Shown here piece after piece: positions 26,775 through 35,530 of a DNA stretch of 64,000 bases. The first letter of the stretch is position 1. Each line of letters begins with the position of its first letter. The stretch lies in the NCBI RefSeq assembly GCF_030819275.1, contig NZ_JAUTBL010000001.1, positions 1,270,501 to 1,334,500 of the forward strand. The letters run 5' to 3'. Made by a program: the position numbers and the translations under genes. Below the pieces are notes generated by a model that worked only from the letters and a program-made list of their open reading frames with translations, did not search any database and was not told where the DNA came from. The stretch comes from Agrobacterium larrymoorei. GTDB lineage: Bacteria; Pseudomonadota; Alphaproteobacteria; Rhizobiales; Rhizobiaceae.

Positions 26775-28592
26775 TCAAAGATGTTTTCCGAGGAAGCGGG
26801 CAAAGGTGAGGAACACCTTCAAGCGGTTTTCGAACCGGGCGAACCCATGCCCCTCATGGTCGATTCGCAGATACTCACAGTCGTGGCCGAGGCCGCTCAG
26901 GCAGGAATAGACGTCCTCGCTCTGGCCCATCGGTACGCGCGGATCGCGGTTGGCGTGGACGATGAGAAGAGGTGCCTTCATGCGGGAAATCCGGTTGATC
27001 GGCGAAAACCGCTCCAATGCCTCGCGCATCGCTGTCGGATCGCCATACTCGGCAGCGCGCTGCTGACGCCCCCAGGGGCCGGTGGCAATAAGATGGGTGA
27101 GGAAATTGCCGACACCGTAGAAATCGACGCCGAGCGACCAGAGTTCGGGATCCTCCGTCAGCGCGGACAGAACCATGAAGCCTCCATAAGAGCGACCGAA
27201 CACGCCGATACGGTTGGTGTTCACGTCATCGCGGGCGCCCACCGCCAGCCGGATCGCCTTCAGGTCGGCGACCGAATTCATCCGCTTCTCGCGATCGTCG
27301 AGCTCATGGAATGTCCGGCCATAGCCGGTGCTGCCGCGCACATTGGGCGCCACGACCATAACTCCCTGGCTCAGCAGGAACTGCACGTCAGCGCGAAAAT
27401 CCGGCCGCCACTGCATTTCGGGTCCGCCGTGTACGATGAAAAGTACGGGGTAGCCATCGGTCGGCGGCGGCGTTTTCGGTGTGTAGACGCAGGCCGGTAT
27501 ACCGAGGCCGTCGAAGCTCTCGAAACGCTCGATGACCGGATCGACAAAGCTCGACATATCGAGCCCTCTCGCATCCACGCCCACCAGTTCCTCGAAATGA
27601 CCGACTCCAAGATCGAGCCTCCAGATTGTCGGCGGTCTCGATGCGCTCTCCAGCGGAAAAATCAGGGAGCTGCCATCTGGCGTGAAGGCGATCGAGCCGA
27701 TCACGCCGGATGGTTGCTCCTCGAAAGAGATGAGGCCGCTGCCATCGCGATCGACGATGCCGATACGGCTCCAGCCATCTTCGTTTGCGAGAAACGCGAT
27801 GCGGGTCTGATCGGGAGATAGCGCGAGCGCCTCGATATTGCGGTTGGGAAGCTCCACCACCGGCGCGGCGCTGCCGCCCTCAGCCGCAAACCGGCTGATT
27901 GCCATGAAGTCGCTGTCCTGGTCGCAGACGGTCACACCGCCGCTGCCATCCTTGAAAAGTCGGGCGGCAAGATAACGCGCCTTGCCCTCATGCGGCATCA
28001 GAGGGGTGAGGGCACTTTTGTCGATATCGAGACGGTAGATGTCCTGGTCGTTGCCTGAGCGGACAGATTCCCGCACTAGAAGCGATTGACCGTCCGGGGA
28101 AAAGGCCATCACTTCGCGCATGCCACGACCGCTGAACACGGTTGAGACCTCGCCGGTGGCTATGTCCATGACTTGCACATCCATGTCATGGGGCGATCGG
28201 GCGTTCGAAGCGTAAGCTATGCGCTTGCCATCCGGCGACCATGCACCCCACAGATGCACGACGGTCGGCGCTTTTGTCAGTGGCAGGGGCGCGGAGTCGA
28301 GATCCGGTAGCAACCATAGTTGATGGCGTTCGTCGCCGCCGCAATCCATGGTGAAGAGAATTCCGGCTCCTTTAGGGTTGAAAGCGAAAGCGCCGACCGG
28401 CTCCGGCATGCGCGTCAGCTGTCGCGCTGTCCCGACATTCTCCGTCAGGGGCCTGACAAAAAGCTGGTTGAAGCCGGTCTCGTCGGAGAGGTAGGCAAGC
28501 CATGCACCGTCGGGCGAAACCGCAGGCGTCTTGACGGCGCGAACTTCCAAAAATGGATTTATGGCTGCGGCTGTAAACATCTTCGCTGTCAT
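26775..28592 (-). CDS. S9-family (prolyl oligopeptidase type) peptidase
   Basis: A 605-residue protein. Residues 1-350 are a WD/TolB-like beta-propeller (VKTPAVSPDGAWLAYLSDET, LWGAWSPDGKRIAYASNARS), followed by an alpha/beta-hydrolase domain. The nucleophile is in FGRSYGGFMVLSAL (GxSxGG, about residue 470), the acid in VHANRDPRVPMGQSEDVYSC and the His in RIDHEGHGFARFENR. Relatives remove acyl-aminoacids or dipeptides from peptide N termini. No signal peptide is seen. Its ATG overlaps the stop of the proline iminopeptidase by four bases, so the two are coupled and probably act on the same imported peptides. Confidence 0.9.
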   Translation of the reverse strand: MTAKMFTAAAINPFLEVRAVKTPAVSPDGAWLAYLSDETGFNQLFVRPLTENVGTARQLTRMPEPVGAFAFNPKGAGILFTMDCGGDERHQLWLLPDLDSAPLPLTKAPTVVHLWGAWSPDGKRIAYASNARSPHDMDVQVMDIATGEVSTVFSGRGMREVMAFSPDGQSLLVRESVRSGNDQDIYRLDIDKSALTPLMPHEGKARYLAARLFKDGSGGVTVCDQDSDFMAISRFAAEGGSAAPVVELPNRNIEALALSPDQTRIAFLANEDGWSRIGIVDRDGSGLISFEEQPSGVIGSIAFTPDGSSLIFPLESASRPPTIWRLDLGVGHFEELVGVDARGLDMSSFVDPVIERFESFDGLGIPACVYTPKTPPPTDGYPVLFIVHGGPEMQWRPDFRADVQFLLSQGVMVVAPNVRGSTGYGRTFHELDDREKRMNSVADLKAIRLAVGARDDVNTNRIGVFGRSYGGFMVLSALTEDPELWSLGVDFYGVGNFLTHLIATGPWGRQQRAAEYGDPTAMREALERFSPINRISRMKAPLLIVHANRDPRVPMGQSEDVYSCLSGLGHDCEYLRIDHEGHGFARFENRLKVFLTFARFLGKHL

Positions 28593-29563
28593 GCGCCATG
28601 CTCCATCACAGCCCGCTCGGTGGGATGCAGCTGATGGCGAAGCCTCTCACCCGCAGCGACCAGCTCCTCGAACATTGCGCCCTTGGTGGATTGGTGATTT
28701 GCTTCCGTGACGATCGTGAAGCCTGCTTCGGGCCATGCCCGGTGCAGCCGCCAGGCCGACAGCATCGGCGTGACTGTATCATAGCGACCGTTGACGATCT
28801 GGCAGGGCAGGTGGCGTATCCGATCGACACCGGCGAGCAGCTGGCCAGGTGCCAGAAATGCGCCGTTCATGCAATAGTGCGTAAACAGCCGTGCCACCGA
28901 AAGCGCTGACTTGGGATCCAGCAACGTTGCCACATGGGCGGGGTCGGGAAGAAATGTCTGGGTCTTGGCGGAGAATTCCCGCAAACTCAGTGCCGCGGCC
29001 ACTTCCGTCTGCGCGTTGCCGCATGTCAATCTGCGATAATAGGCGGACAGAAGATCATGGCGCTCCACCTCGGGAATGAAGGCTGCGAACTCTTCCCAGT
29101 GATCCGGAAAGATCACACGCACGCCGTTGAACCACCAGTCGATGTCGTCCGGCCCCGCCAGGAAGATGCCGTGAAGGCGAAAGCCGAAGCAGCGCTCGGG
29201 ATGCGCCTGCCCATAGGCGAGTGCCAGACAACTGCCCCAGGACCCGCCGGCAACAAGCCAGCGATCGATGTCGAAATAATTGCGGATGGATTCGATGTCG
29301 GCGATCAGTGCCGAGGTCGTGTTGCCCTCAATGCTCGCATGTGGCGTGGACTTGCCCGCGCCACGCTGGTCGAACGTGATGACGCGAAATGCAGAGAGAT
29401 CAAAACTTTCGATCTGTCCGCGGGATATGCCGGCTCCGGGCCCGCCATGAAGCAGGATGACCGGGATCCCTGTGTGGGCTCCGTAATCCTCGACATTCAG
29501 AACATGGCCGCCCCCCACGTCAAACTCGAAAATACGCTTTTTGCTGTCACCGTCTGTCATCAT
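28589..29563 (-). CDS. proline iminopeptidase-like alpha/beta hydrolase (S33)
   Basis: A 324-residue hydrolase. The oxyanion region is LHGGPGAGISRGQIESFDLS, then FDQRGAGKSTPHASIEGNTT, both diagnostic of prolyl aminopeptidases. The nucleophile elbow is VAGGSWGSCLALAYGQAHPE (Ser about residue 112) and the C-terminal Asp/His region is NGRYDTVTPMLSAWRLHRAW then EANHQS. These enzymes release N-terminal proline from small peptides in the cytoplasm. It is the first gene of the operon that continues leftward to 17490. Two consecutive ATGs (29563, 29560) are possible starts. A perfect inverted repeat lies 17 bases upstream. Confidence 0.88.
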   Translation of the reverse strand: MMTDGDSKKRIFEFDVGGGHVLNVEDYGAHTGIPVILLHGGPGAGISRGQIESFDLSAFRVITFDQRGAGKSTPHASIEGNTTSALIADIESIRNYFDIDRWLVAGGSWGSCLALAYGQAHPERCFGFRLHGIFLAGPDDIDWWFNGVRVIFPDHWEEFAAFIPEVERHDLLSAYYRRLTCGNAQTEVAAALSLREFSAKTQTFLPDPAHVATLLDPKSALSVARLFTHYCMNGAFLAPGQLLAGVDRIRHLPCQIVNGRYDTVTPMLSAWRLHRAWPEAGFTIVTEANHQSTKGAMFEELVAAGERLRHQLHPTERAVMEHGA

Positions 29564-29580
29564 AGAAGGCCAATCACGAC

Positions 29581-29606
29581 AAGCAGAAACGTGCGCATTT
29601 CTGCTT
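29581..29606. promoter_or_regulatory. perfect 9-bp inverted repeat before the peptide operon
   Basis: AAGCAGAAA (29581-29589) and TTTCTGCTT (29598-29606) are perfect complementary arms around an 8-base spacer, starting 17 bases before the first ATG of the 12-kb operon. It looks like a dimeric-regulator operator or a 5' leader hairpin. The rest of the 29564-29924 interval shows no gene. Confidence 0.55.
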
Positions 29607-29924
29607 AAATTGTAGTCGGAGTTATATTTTGGGCATCATGGGCGAGAAGGTGCGCGAGCGTCCAATGCAAAATTGAAATCGCCCATTCCGCTTTGGAATA
29701 GTTTGGGATCTTGGCGGGAGAGTGGGTTCGAACGCAGTGCGGTCGGGCCCGACATCGTCGAGATTCGATGTCTCCCTGCCAAAACAGGTCCGCGTTGGGG
29801 TGTTGATCGCCCAGTAACACTAATCGGTTTCGTTTGAATTAAGCGATCGGGAATTTCAATCGTTTTGGCCAACCATCGCGGGGTCGATGGTCCGAATCCA
29901 TTCAACAGCGATGACCAGACGTAA

Positions 29925-31127
29925 TTACCCGACCGTCGGGATACGATGTCTCACAGGTCGTTCATCAGCAATGTCTTTGATTGACGTCAGCCCAAGCAAG
30001 CCAATGTTGCGGTGAAGTTCATTATGCAAGATTGCGGCCGCTTTTGCCACGCCCGCCATACCACCAACAGTGGCAGCATAGAGGAACGGCCTCCCAACGA
30101 AAACAAACTGTGCGCCCAAGGCCAGCGCTTTTACGATGTCGGTGCCTCGCCTAATGCCCCCATCCAACATGATGGGAACGGCGTTGCCGATACTCGAGAC
30201 AATACCGGGCAACGCGGTAAGTGGAGCCATTGCTCCGTCGAGTTGACGTCCGCCGTGGTTCGAAACAACGATGCCATCAACGCCGTTCTCTACTGCGATC
30301 TTGGCGTCCTCGGGGTGTAGAATACCTTTGATGACGAGGTTGCCAGTCCACCTTTCGCGGATTCTGGCGACGTGGCTCCAGTCCAGGTGATCCTTCTTTC
30401 CGAAATCGCGCATCACGTTCGAGGCGATGATCGGAGCGCCGCGTGTGGCAAAGGAGTTCTCAAAATGGGGTATCCCTTGGTTGATGATCGTCCGCATGAA
30501 GGTTTCGACCGTCCACTTGGGGTGAGTGAGCCCTTGCCAGGCGAGACGCAAGCTGGGGCGTAACGGGGTAGAGAAGCCCGCTCGGACGTTGTTTTCGCGG
30601 TTAGCCAGCACTGCCGTGTCGACGGTGAGGACCAATGTCTTGAAACCCGCTTTCGCAACGCGTTCGATGAGAGCATCGATTTTCTCCGGCTCACCTGGCA
30701 GATAGGCCTGAAACCAGGAGCGCGGTGCGGCCGTGGCAACGTCCTCAAGCCGGATCAACGAAGACCCGCTCATGATCATTGGAATGCCTGAGGCCTGCGC
30801 CGCTTCGGCTAGGACGAGATCACCACGGTAGGCCATCAGGGCGCTGATGCCCATCGGCGCGATACCGAAAGGTGCTCTCCACTCTTCTCCAAACAGGTTA
30901 GCCGCCGTGGTACGGGCCGAGACGTTTCTTAGAACACGCGGCGCAAAGCTTATCGCCTCGAATGCCTCCTCATTCATCCGACGTGAGGCGTTTGTTTCAC
31001 TTCCGCCCGCGATATAGCCGAACAAAGGCGCAGGGAGGTGGCGCCTCGCCAGCGCTTCAAAATCATCAAGCGAAAGGACGCTGTCCAGACGTCGTGCAGA
31101 TTTTGCCGCGAAGATGGGGGATGTCAT
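29925..31127 (-). CDS. FMN-dependent alpha-hydroxy-acid oxidase/dehydrogenase
   Basis: A 400-residue protein of the glycolate/lactate/mandelate oxidase family. Conserved parts are PAPLFGYIAGGSETNASRRM, FGIAPMGISALMAYRGDLVL, WFQAYLPGEPEKIDALIERV, VKGILHPEDAKIAVENG and the active-site/FMN segment VSNHGGRQLDG followed by LDGGIRRGTDIVKALALGAQ. It oxidises an L-2-hydroxyacid to the 2-oxoacid. No membrane anchor is evident. The exact substrate cannot be read. It follows tctA, separated by a terminator-like hairpin, and is the last gene of that leftward group. Confidence 0.88.
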   Translation of the reverse strand: MTSPIFAAKSARRLDSVLSLDDFEALARRHLPAPLFGYIAGGSETNASRRMNEEAFEAISFAPRVLRNVSARTTAANLFGEEWRAPFGIAPMGISALMAYRGDLVLAEAAQASGIPMIMSGSSLIRLEDVATAAPRSWFQAYLPGEPEKIDALIERVAKAGFKTLVLTVDTAVLANRENNVRAGFSTPLRPSLRLAWQGLTHPKWTVETFMRTIINQGIPHFENSFATRGAPIIASNVMRDFGKKDHLDWSHVARIRERWTGNLVIKGILHPEDAKIAVENGVDGIVVSNHGGRQLDGAMAPLTALPGIVSSIGNAVPIMLDGGIRRGTDIVKALALGAQFVFVGRPFLYAATVGGMAGVAKAAAILHNELHRNIGLLGLTSIKDIADERPVRHRIPTVG

Positions 31128-31186
31128 CTGCCATATCCAAGCTATTGACCGAGCAAGAAGCGCCGGAACACTGCCGAAAGGAGAAG

Positions 31187-31204
31187 GGCGCCTCGTGGCG
31201 CCCC
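31187..31204 (-). terminator. terminator-like hairpin after tctA
   Basis: GGGCGCC (31187-31193) and GGCGCCC (31198-31204) form a perfect 7-bp stem with a TCGT loop. In the leftward direction it is followed by a pyrimidine-rich tract (TTCTCCTTT). It lies just after the TctA stop and before the hydroxyacid oxidase gene, so it may limit read-through. Confidence 0.55.
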
Positions 31205-31209
31205 AAGGT

Positions 31210-32718
31210 TTAGTCTTCGCTCGCCTCGAACGCAGCTTTCCTGTTTTTACGAATGGTCGGCAAAATCAAAGTCAGCAACATGAGGGCCGTGAGTGCGAGA
31301 AGGACGGCGCTTATCGGTCGCTCGAAAAACACCAGCCAGTCACCCTGCGAAAGCAGCATGGCGCGTCGCAGGTTCGTCTCCAGCAATGGACCGAGAACAA
31401 ACCCGAGAAGGAGCGGGCCTGGTTCGCATTTCGCCTTACGCAGAACGTAACCCAGAACACCAAACAGGATGACCAGGGCGACATCGAAACCACGGTTGCT
31501 GACGCTGTAGACACCTACGCAGCAGAACAACAGGATGGCCGGGTACATGATGCGGTAAGGGATTTGCAGCAACTTTACCCAGAGCCCGATCAACGGAAGG
31601 TTGATCACGAGGAGCATCGCATTACCGATCCACATTGACGCCACCAGCCCCCAGAACAGGCCGGGCTGGTTCTGGATGACGGATGGTCCGGGCGTGATGC
31701 CGTGGATCGTCATCGCACCAAGCATCATGGCCATGATGGAGTTGGAGGGAATGCCGAGAGTCAGGAGCGGAATGAAGGACGATTGCGCACCGGCATTGTT
31801 CGCGGCTTCCGGCCCAGCCACGCCGGCGATAGCGCCATGACCGAACTTTTCCGGCGTCTTGGACATGCGCTTCTCAACCGAATAGGCACTGAAAGCACTC
31901 AGCGTTGCGCCGCCGCCAGGCAAAACACCCAGAATGGTGCCGACGCCTGTGCCGCGCAGGACCGCGCCCCAGCTTTCTTTGAATTCTTCACGCGTCGGCC
32001 ATAGGCGACCGATCTTGCTCTGTAGAACGCCGCGGACCTCCTTCGATTCGAGATTGGTTGCGATCTCCGCAATCCCGAAAAGACCAACAGCGATGACGAC
32101 AAACTCGATGCCGTCATAAAGATCCGTTGATCCGAAAGTCATGCGGGCCGAACCGCTGTTGACGTCGATGCCAACCATGCCGAGCACAAGGCCAAGGCAA
32201 ACCATGCCGATTGCCTTGACCACGGAGCCATGCGCCAAGATCGTCGCTGCCAACAAACCGAAGATGCAGAGCGATACGTATTCTGCGGGCCCGAAGGAAA
32301 GAGCGAAGGACGAAAGCGTCGGACCTGCGACCGCCAGCGCAATCGTGGAAACAGTGCCCGCGAAGAATGAACCTAACGCCGCAATCGCCAGTGCCGCACC
32401 GGCCCGACCTTTTCGAGCCATCTGGTATCCGTCGATCGCGGTTACGACAGCCGAAGCTTCACCGGGAAGGTTCACAAGGATCGCCGTTGTGGAGCCACCA
32501 TATTGCGCGCCATAAAAAATGCCGGCCAGCATGATCAGCGCGCCGAGTGGCGGCAGGAAGAATGTGACGGGTAAGAGAATTGCAACGGTTGCGGTCGGGC
32601 CAATGCCAGGCAAAACGCCGATCAAGGTGCCAAGAAGCGCCCCGATGAAGCAAAACATCAAATTTGTCGGTGTCAATGCTTCCGAGAAGCCAAGCATCAA
32701 GACGTCGAGAAATGCCAT
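31210..32718 (-). CDS. tctA: tripartite tricarboxylate transporter, large permease (TctA family)
   Basis: A 502-residue membrane protein with about twelve helices. TctA motifs are GTLIGVLPGIGPTATVAILL (about residues 30-49) and AGIFYGAQYGGSTTAILVNL (about 65-84), with a repeated equivalent GVLPGGGATLSAFSAYSVEK and AGVAGPEAANNAGAQSSFIP. With TctB and TctC it imports a carboxylate using the ion gradient. TTT systems handle citrate, aromatic acids and others, so the ligand is not set by sequence. It starts 30 bases after tctB. Confidence 0.92.
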   Translation of the reverse strand: MAFLDVLMLGFSEALTPTNLMFCFIGALLGTLIGVLPGIGPTATVAILLPVTFFLPPLGALIMLAGIFYGAQYGGSTTAILVNLPGEASAVVTAIDGYQMARKGRAGAALAIAALGSFFAGTVSTIALAVAGPTLSSFALSFGPAEYVSLCIFGLLAATILAHGSVVKAIGMVCLGLVLGMVGIDVNSGSARMTFGSTDLYDGIEFVVIAVGLFGIAEIATNLESKEVRGVLQSKIGRLWPTREEFKESWGAVLRGTGVGTILGVLPGGGATLSAFSAYSVEKRMSKTPEKFGHGAIAGVAGPEAANNAGAQSSFIPLLTLGIPSNSIMAMMLGAMTIHGITPGPSVIQNQPGLFWGLVASMWIGNAMLLVINLPLIGLWVKLLQIPYRIMYPAILLFCCVGVYSVSNRGFDVALVILFGVLGYVLRKAKCEPGPLLLGFVLGPLLETNLRRAMLLSQGDWLVFFERPISAVLLALTALMLLTLILPTIRKNRKAAFEASED

Positions 32719-32748
32719 CGAAGTAATCCGATCAGGTCAGGATGGCGA

Positions 32749-33210
32749 TCACAGAGGCCAAATGGGCATCTGGACGCCGAGTCCGTAGATAAAGAGGAGC
32801 GCGCCGAGCGTGGTCAGGATCGCGGTCGAGATGAAGATTTCTCGCCATCTCGATTCCGGGTCAGCGAGACTTCCAACGACAAGAAGCCAGATTGTCGCAA
32901 CAACGAAGCCAAGGCTTTCTGCGGCGAAAGCAAATCCAGCAATGCCGATGACCAGAATGATCAAGGGCTTTGGATTGACGGCATCAAGGGCTTCGTAAGG
33001 TTTGGTCAAAGCCTTGATCAGCACAACGGCCCCGATCAGAGCTATGATGACGCAAAGCGACCTTGGCAGGAAGCCTGGCCCCATCATCCCCGGCGTGCCG
33101 AATGACAGGTCACGCCCGGCCCAAAGGCCAAGCGCTCCCAGAAAGATCATGACACAACCAGCAAGAATATCGGGAAAGTCCCGGGTCTTGGTTGCAGATT
33201 TCATGTTCAT
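32749..33210 (-). CDS. tctB: tripartite tricarboxylate transporter, small permease (TctB family)
   Basis: A 153-residue protein with four membrane helices (FPDILAGCVMIFLGALGLWA, LCVIIALIGAVVLIKAL, PLIILVIGIAGFAFAAESLG, ISTAILTTLGALLFIYGLGV). Size and topology match TctB. ATG 33210 is chosen because it overlaps the tctC stop in an ATGA arrangement; the frame is open to 33282 but that would lie within tctC. It works with the TctA channel. Confidence 0.88.
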   Translation of the reverse strand: MNMKSATKTRDFPDILAGCVMIFLGALGLWAGRDLSFGTPGMMGPGFLPRSLCVIIALIGAVVLIKALTKPYEALDAVNPKPLIILVIGIAGFAFAAESLGFVVATIWLLVVGSLADPESRWREIFISTAILTTLGALLFIYGLGVQMPIWPL

Positions 33211-34169
33211 TGCTGCACCCACGGCGTCTTGTTCCAGATTTCCTGGAAGCGGGCGAGGCGGTTTGGCATTTCCTTTTCCCAATCGGGACCACTAAGATAC
33301 GCCAGTGGCAACGCCATTTGCTTGGCCTGTTTCTGGAAGTCGGGATTGTCGAGCGTCGCCTTGACGGCTGCAGCAAAGCGATCGGCGATCTCAGCAGGCA
33401 CTTCACGAGGGGCGGCAATACCGCGCTCCGAAGTCATCTCCACATTGAAACCGGACTCAATGGCAGTCGGTACGTCTGGAAGCTGCGGTGACCTCTCTTT
33501 TCCAAAGGTGTTGATCATCCTGAGACCAGACGTATCGTTTCCGGCAAATTCGCTGACGTTCAGCCCACCGCCGGTGACCTGAGACCCTAGGATCGCCGTG
33601 CGCGTTTCGCCCGCCCCATTGAACGGAATATGGGTGATCGTGGTGCCGGACTCGGCGCCGAGAATGATGATAGCCAGATGGTCATCAGTGCCGATACCCG
33701 AGGAGCCGTAGGATACGGCACCGGGCTTTGCCTTCGCCGCAGCCACGAAATCAGCAAGCGTTTTGATCTCAGAGTTCGCTGGCACAACGATTGCGGCCGG
33801 ATCATCAACGATGCGCGCCACCGGCTTTATCGTCGTGGGATCGTATCCGAGCTTCCTCTGAACCTGCATGGAGAGAAAACCCGGCGTATTGATGAACGAG
33901 AAGGTGTATCCGTCAGGCTTTGCCTTTGCCAGCGCCGTGTAGGCGATTTCGCCGGATGCACCTGGGCGGTTCTCGATGACGATGTCGGCCCCGAGCTCCT
34001 TTTCGAGGAAGGGCTGCATCGCGCGTGCCATGACATCGGTGCTGCCACCTGGTGCAAAAGCAACGATCATCTGGATCGGACGATCCTTGGGCCACTCGGC
34101 ATGAGCAAATTGGGCGGATGCGGTGAGAGCCGCGACCGCGAGCGAGAGAGCGAAAACGTTTCTTTTCAA
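33207..34169 (-). CDS. tctC: tripartite tricarboxylate transporter substrate-binding protein (TctC/Bug family)
   Basis: A 320-residue periplasmic protein with a signal peptide ending AQFAHA-EWPKDRP. Bug-family landmarks are IQMIVAFAPGGSTDVMARAM (about residues 32-51), VIENRPGASGEIAYTALAKA, PDGYTFSFINTPG and AVSYGSSGIGTDDHLAIIIL. It delivers the substrate to TctAB. The start is probably TTG 34169 (then AAA AGA AAC), seven bases after AGGAGG; an in-frame TTG at 34175 lies too close to that site. It is the first gene of the leftward tctCBA group. Confidence 0.9.
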   Translation of the reverse strand: MKRNVFALSLAVAALTASAQFAHAEWPKDRPIQMIVAFAPGGSTDVMARAMQPFLEKELGADIVIENRPGASGEIAYTALAKAKPDGYTFSFINTPGFLSMQVQRKLGYDPTTIKPVARIVDDPAAIVVPANSEIKTLADFVAAAKAKPGAVSYGSSGIGTDDHLAIIILGAESGTTITHIPFNGAGETRTAILGSQVTGGGLNVSEFAGNDTSGLRMINTFGKERSPQLPDVPTAIESGFNVEMTSERGIAAPREVPAEIADRFAAAVKATLDNPDFQKQAKQMALPLAYLSGPDWEKEMPNRLARFQEIWNKTPWVQQ

Positions 34170-34393
34170 ATCCAATCCTCCTTTGGATGGTGGCCGTCAA
34201 GCGGTGCGAAGACGTCACTGCCAGGGCAGACGCTTGGCGGCCGTAGAATGCTGCTGTGGTAATTGTGAATGAAGAAATGGCGCCGTGCGCGTAAGCACGT
34301 CATCCGACGCCGATATCCGTTGTGTGCTTGGTCAGTCGCTCGCGCGTCGATCAGCCAAGCTGTGCGCGCATGATGTTTTGGGTTGAACCGATC

Positions 34394-35404
34394 TCAGCTG
34401 CCTTGGCCAGTTGCGACAGGCTCAAAAAACACGTCTTGCCACTTGGCCAATTTCGACTTCAGCAGGCCTGCTTCAAACATGAAGTCCGCGAAGACCATCA
34501 CACCTTTGGGCTGAACGCCCCACTCGTCTTTGACGGTCGCCAGCATGTTCTCGATTTGGTCGGCATTGAGAGACGATTTCTCCGAGGCTAAAAAGATTTC
34601 AGCCGCTTCTTTTGGATTGTCGCGAATGAAGTTATCGGCCTCCTCGATCGCTGCGACGACAGCGAGCGAGGCGTCCTTACGATCTTCGATGAACTTGCCC
34701 GTCGTTGCCAACAATCCGCTCGTGACCTGCTGTCCGAGGTAGTCCGAGAAGTTGAAAAGCTTGTGGATCTTGGGGTTTGCCTCTAGCACATCGCTATAGG
34801 GATGGGGCGCAACATAGGCGCTGATGGTACCACCAGCAAGAAGGCCGCTCGTTGCATCAGGATGTGGCAGTTGCACCATCATCGTGTCGAAGTGCTTTGC
34901 GTCGCCGAAGGCTTTCTTTGCCGCCATTCGCACCAGCAAACCCTGTTGACCGGTCGTCGATGTGACGGCAATCCGATCATTGGCTCCGAGATCCTTGAGG
35001 TCCTTGATCTCTGCCTTGTTGGTGTAGAAACCATTGTCGCCTGCGACAAGTGCCGCAAGGCCGCGAATCTTGATCGAGTTTTTCGTCTTTTCCGCAGCGA
35101 TCAGCATGCCGGGAAGGCCATAGGCACCGATGTCGATCGTTCCGCTGATCAAGGCGTCGTTGATGGCAGGCGCACCGCTGATCTTTTTGATCTCAACGGT
35201 CGTGTTGATGCCTTTTGCGGCCAGTTGCTTGGAGAAGAAGCCCTTCTGCTCCGCGACAACAACAGGCAGATAAGCATACCCATATTGGATAGCGATCGAG
35301 ATCGGCTTTTCTTCTGCGGCTCTGGAAACGGTGGTTGAAACTGTGAAAAGCGACAGTGCGGCGATCGCGGCAAGAGCGGCGCGCCGGCGAAGTTTCTGTT
35401 GCAT
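34394..35404 (-). CDS. ABC transporter substrate-binding protein (nitrate/taurine/NMT1 type), first paralogue
   Basis: A 336-residue periplasmic binding protein with a signal peptide (ALAAIAALSLFTVSTTVSRA-AEEKP). It shows NMT1-like parts: ISIAIQYGYAYLPVVVAEQK, DALISGTIDIGAYGLPGMLI, MVQLPHPDAT and a C-terminal WQDVFFEPVATGQGS. The binding protein at 38396-39409 shares DIGAYG, MVQLPHPDAT and the FFEPV..G.GS ending, so they are paralogues; only one ATPase and one permease are nearby. ATG 35404 has a strong GGGAGGAAGT site. A 17-bp operator-like sequence lies 21 bases upstream. Confidence 0.88.
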   Translation of the reverse strand: MQQKLRRRAALAAIAALSLFTVSTTVSRAAEEKPISIAIQYGYAYLPVVVAEQKGFFSKQLAAKGINTTVEIKKISGAPAINDALISGTIDIGAYGLPGMLIAAEKTKNSIKIRGLAALVAGDNGFYTNKAEIKDLKDLGANDRIAVTSTTGQQGLLVRMAAKKAFGDAKHFDTMMVQLPHPDATSGLLAGGTISAYVAPHPYSDVLEANPKIHKLFNFSDYLGQQVTSGLLATTGKFIEDRKDASLAVVAAIEEADNFIRDNPKEAAEIFLASEKSSLNADQIENMLATVKDEWGVQPKGVMVFADFMFEAGLLKSKLAKWQDVFFEPVATGQGS

Positions 35405-35424
35405 ACTTCCTCCCGAAGTGCTTT

Positions 35425-35441
35425 TTGAAACGGCGTTGCAA
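35425..35441. promoter_or_regulatory. operator candidate, copy 1 (TTGAAACGGCGTTGCAA)
   Basis: A 17-bp imperfect palindrome in the divergent promoter region between the first binding-protein gene and the amidohydrolase gene. Its exact reverse complement is found at 38275-38291 before the second binding-protein gene. The IclR regulator encoded between the two sites is the obvious candidate to bind it. Confidence 0.7.
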
Positions 35442-35530
35442 AATAATGATGTCATCTCGGCTGCGCTGTCAACCGCTTTTGTGACGATCGTTGATTACTG
35501 CTGCCGGTGCCAAGACTGTGAGGAGGACAG

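Noticed and set aside
25407..27821. 804-codon open frame on the plus strand
   Set aside because: It lies opposite the M20 and S9 peptidase genes, whose motifs are clear. Long antisense frames are common in GC-rich DNA, and its sequence shows no domain.
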